Shown piece after piece: positions 6,339 to 7,832 of a stretch of 7,832 nt of DNA (within the stretch, counting starts at the first letter, position 1; each line of letters opens with the position of its first letter). The notes beneath the pieces were generated by a model, which did no database searches, was not told the origin of the DNA, and was given only the letters and a program-made list of their open reading frames with translations. The DNA lies in the NCBI GenBank assembly GCA_020346825.1, contig CP070791.1, positions 339,324 to 347,155 of the forward strand, read 5' to 3'. The stretch is from Candidatus Bathyarchaeota archaeon. Lineage in GTDB: Archaea; Thermoproteota; Bathyarchaeia; Bathyarchaeales; Bathyarchaeaceae. The translations under genes were made by a program, and so were the position numbers.

Positions 6339-6815
6339 TTTGACAACTAACACACCTGGATGATCTTCAAGCAGGGGTTTGATCATACTGACGTTTGTGT
6401 CCTCCGGTACGATTGGCAAGGGTGGTTGCATCACCTGTTCAACTCGATTGTCTGCAATGCTTGAACTCAGGTTTCTTATGATGCTCTCCTCCGTCACCGT
6501 ACCTACCACTCTCCGGTTCTTAAGGACAGGCAACTGGGATATTGCATGTTGCATCATGAGTTGGCTTACTTTTACAACCTTATCCATAGGTTCGGCGAAG
6601 ACAACCTGTCTTGTCATGACCTCTCCACAGTCTTTTCCTTCTCCTTCAGTCAAAACTTGGAGAAGCTTGTTTACAGTCGACATTCTGGGATCCACTCTTC
6701 CGCCCTCGATTTTTGCTATGTGAGCCTGCGAGACTCCTACAAGCTGAGATAGTTTTCTTTGGGTTAGTCCTGAATCTAGCCTCAACTTTTTCAAGGTAGC
6801 TCCATTTATTATCAT
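6273..6815 (-). CDS. XRE-type HTH regulator with a CBS domain pair
   Basis: A 180-residue predicted DNA-binding regulator. Residues 7-57 form a Cro/C1-type helix-turn-helix (LTQRKLSQLVGVSQ, with AHIAKIEGG as the recognition helix region). Two CBS domains follow at about 67-115 (start MTRQVVFAEP, end VVGTVTEESII) and 126-178 (start VEQVMQPPLP, end IVGIITRSDLL), together a Bateman module. Such modules commonly bind AMP, ATP or SAM and pass the signal to the attached domain. The combination is the known archaeal HTH-CBS class. The ATG at 6813-6815 is preceded by GGTTAT at 2 bases, a fair ribosome site, which lies in the palindrome at 6818-6832. The gene is divergent from metK across 87 to 88 bases and upstream of purF in the same direction, so both are candidate targets along with itself. 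Its last 66 bases are duplicated at the left window edge. Confidence 0.9.
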   Translation of the reverse strand: MIINGATLKKLRLDSGLTQRKLSQLVGVSQAHIAKIEGGRVDPRMSTVNKLLQVLTEGEGKDCGEVMTRQVVFAEPMDKVVKVSQLMMQHAISQLPVLKNRRVVGTVTEESIIRNLSSSIADNRVEQVMQPPLPIVPEDTNVSMIKPLLEDHPGVLVVKKGDIVGIITRSDLLKTVSNTI

Positions 6816-6817
6816 TG

Positions 6818-6832
6818 ATAACCCCTGGTTAT
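6818..6832. promoter_or_regulatory. Perfect palindrome at the XRE-CBS start, candidate operator
   Basis: ATAACC-CCT-GGTTAT is a perfect 6+6 inverted repeat with a 3-base centre, two bases upstream of the XRE-CBS ATG. Its size suits a dimeric XRE repressor, and its place between start codon and promoter suits autorepression. On the mRNA the same bases could form a 6-bp hairpin covering the ribosome binding site, an alternative explanation. No second perfect copy was seen in front of purF or metK. Confidence 0.5.
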
Positions 6833-6859
6833 TTTTTATGCAGCTTAAATATCACAAGG

Positions 6860-6867
6860 TATATATT
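6860..6867 (+). promoter_or_regulatory. TATA box of metK
   Basis: TATATATT, preceded by CACAAGG as a possible BRE, would direct initiation near 6888-6890 and leave a leader of about 15 bases that includes the metK ribosome site. A second AT-rich element, TTTATAAG at 6877-6884, would instead give a leaderless start, but then the ribosome site would be lost. For the divergent XRE-CBS promoter, candidates are GATATTTA around 6848-6855 and CATAAAAA around 6834-6841; neither is convincing. Confidence 0.5.
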
Positions 6868-6892
6868 CAGTTGCTGTTTATAAGCCTGCGTC

Positions 6893-6900
6893 AAGGTGTT
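6893..6900 (+). promoter_or_regulatory. Ribosome binding site of metK
   Basis: AAGGTGTT ends 3 bases before the ATG at 6904. It differs from the consensus GGTGAT by one base and has the same spacing as the purD and ftr sites, supporting this start over the in-frame ATG at 6913. Confidence 0.65.
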
Positions 6901-6903
6901 TAC

Positions 6904-7832
6904 ATGCGCAATATGTTGATCAATGGCCTAAGCCAAACACCCGTCGAAAAACAACAACTTGAAATCGTGGAAAGAAAAGGTCTGGGCCATCCAGACTCTA
7001 TATGCGACGCCATTATGGATCGAATATCGGTGAGGCTGAGCAAAGCCTATTTGGAAAAATTTGGCGTCATCATGCACCACAATGCGGACAAGTCGCTTCT
7101 AGTTGCCGGAGAAATTGAAACCAGATTTGGTGGAGGTCTAATGAAGAAACCTATGCTCCTTATATTCGGCGACAGAGCAACGTTCGAAGTTGACGGGGTT
7201 AGCCTACCAATCAAAGAAATGACCATCCAAACAGCAAAAGAATGGTTCAAAAAAAACCTAAGATTTGTGGATCCAGAAAAACATGTGAGATATAGAGTGG
7301 AGCTGCAACCAGGATCTTCAGAGCTCACAGACATCTTCAAGAGAAAAGGAATGATTCTTGGCGCGAATGACACTTCTGCTGCTGTGGGTTATGCGCCCAT
7401 GACAAGAACGGAAAAGATCGTTCTGGAAACCGAACGTTACGTGAATTCCAAGGATTTCAAGAAAAGATTTCCCGAGTCAGGAGAAGACGTCAAGGTGATG
7501 GGCTTTAGAAGGGGAACAAATCTTAGCATCACCATGGCCATGGCTCTGGTCGACCGCTTCGTCGAGAGTGAGAAAGATTACTTCAGAAAAAAAGCTGAGC
7601 TTCACGAAGAGATAAACAGGTTCGTGAAGGAAAAAGCAGGTTTCGAAAACGTTAAGGTAGATCTTAACACCTTGGACGTGACAGGAAGGGGCATAGACGG
7701 AGTCTATTTAACAGTACTGGGAACCAGTGCGGACAGCGCAGATTCAGGTCAGGTCGGCAGGGGCAATCGAGTAAATGGAGTAATACCTTTGAACAGACCA
7801 ATAGGCTCCGAAGCAGCAGCAGGAAAGAACCC
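6904..7832 (+). CDS. metK: Archaeal S-adenosylmethionine synthetase (3' end beyond window)
   Basis: Makes SAM from methionine and ATP. This is the archaeal class, only distantly related to bacterial MetK. The frame is open from ATG to the window end: 309 codons of the roughly 400 expected. Recognisable family segments are the MRN start, EIVERKGLGHPDS (about residues 20-33), HHNADKSLL, GANDTSAAVGYAP, MGFRRG, VTGRGIDG, VGRGNRVNGVIP and EAAAGKN at the cut. It begins at 6904 because archaeal homologues start MRN and a ribosome site precedes it. No SAM riboswitch could fit in the short leader. It is divergent from the XRE-CBS regulator, whose CBS domains could bind SAM or another adenosyl compound, so shared control is plausible but unproven. 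Confidence 0.95.
   Translation, partial: MRNMLINGLSQTPVEKQQLEIVERKGLGHPDSICDAIMDRISVRLSKAYLEKFGVIMHHNADKSLLVAGEIETRFGGGLMKKPMLLIFGDRATFEVDGVSLPIKEMTIQTAKEWFKKNLRFVDPEKHVRYRVELQPGSSELTDIFKRKGMILGANDTSAAVGYAPMTRTEKIVLETERYVNSKDFKKRFPESGEDVKVMGFRRGTNLSITMAMALVDRFVESEKDYFRKKAELHEEINRFVKEKAGFENVKVDLNTLDVTGRGIDGVYLTVLGTSADSADSGQVGRGNRVNGVIPLNRPIGSEAAAGKN

Noticed and set aside
6816..6903. SAM riboswitch upstream of metK
   Set aside because: The space between the likely transcript start and ATG is about 15 bases, too short for any known SAM-binding RNA.
7047..7373. 108-codon open frame on the minus strand
   Set aside because: Antisense to strongly conserved metK segments, with no recognisable motif.
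1..7832. CRISPR arrays, tRNA or rRNA genes, transposases
   Set aside because: No spaced direct repeats, cloverleaf elements, rRNA segments or transposase motifs were found on either strand.

Overview
The window reads as archaeal, most likely a strictly anaerobic lineage using the tetrahydromethanopterin C1 pathway. It carries an archaeal-type S-adenosylmethionine synthetase, a formylmethanofuran:tetrahydromethanopterin formyltransferase and an XRE-CBS regulator of a kind common in archaea. Ribosome binding sites are GGTGAT-like, matching the archaeal 16S rRNA tail, and promoters look TATA-type. PurF keeps the four cysteines of an iron-sulfur cluster, which fits anaerobic life. I cannot fix the lineage from sequence alone. 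A Bathyarchaeia-like TACK archaeon or a methanogen relative are both reasonable.

Layout. Bases 1-66 hold the last 21 codons of an XRE-CBS gene on the + strand, cut by the window edge. From 172 to 6068 a tightly packed minus-strand operon reads right to left: purF (amidophosphoribosyltransferase), a divergent purD (glycinamide ribonucleotide synthetase), a HAD phosphatase resembling EhaR, ftr, and a PfkB-family sugar/nucleoside kinase. Three of the four junctions overlap or lie within 20 bases. Upstream of purF, still on the minus strand, is a complete XRE-CBS regulator (6273-6815). It is divergent from metK (6904 to the window end, + strand, cut).

The most striking structural feature is a 199-base inverted repeat, 1-199 against 6140-6338, enclosing the whole operon. 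It holds the 3' end of the XRE-CBS gene, the spacer after it, and the 3' end of the kinase gene. The copies are identical over 109 bases and then abruptly fall to about 89% identity over 90 bases. The right copy keeps a dead scrap of the kinase 3' end whose stop codon is lost. This points to an inverted duplication, an invertible segment with gene conversion, or a contig-end artefact.

How the genes may work together (inference). PurF and PurD start purine synthesis from PRPP. Ftr handles formyl groups on methanofuran and methanopterin, and purine synthesis needs two formyl-level carbons. The kinase could salvage nucleosides or phosphorylate a sugar, and the phosphatase could act on a phosphorylated intermediate. 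The XRE-CBS protein, whose CBS pair probably binds an adenosyl ligand, sits between the purine operon and metK and could tie purine nucleotide supply to SAM supply. PurF and PurD have departures from standard motifs, so a paralogous pathway making something other than IMP remains open.
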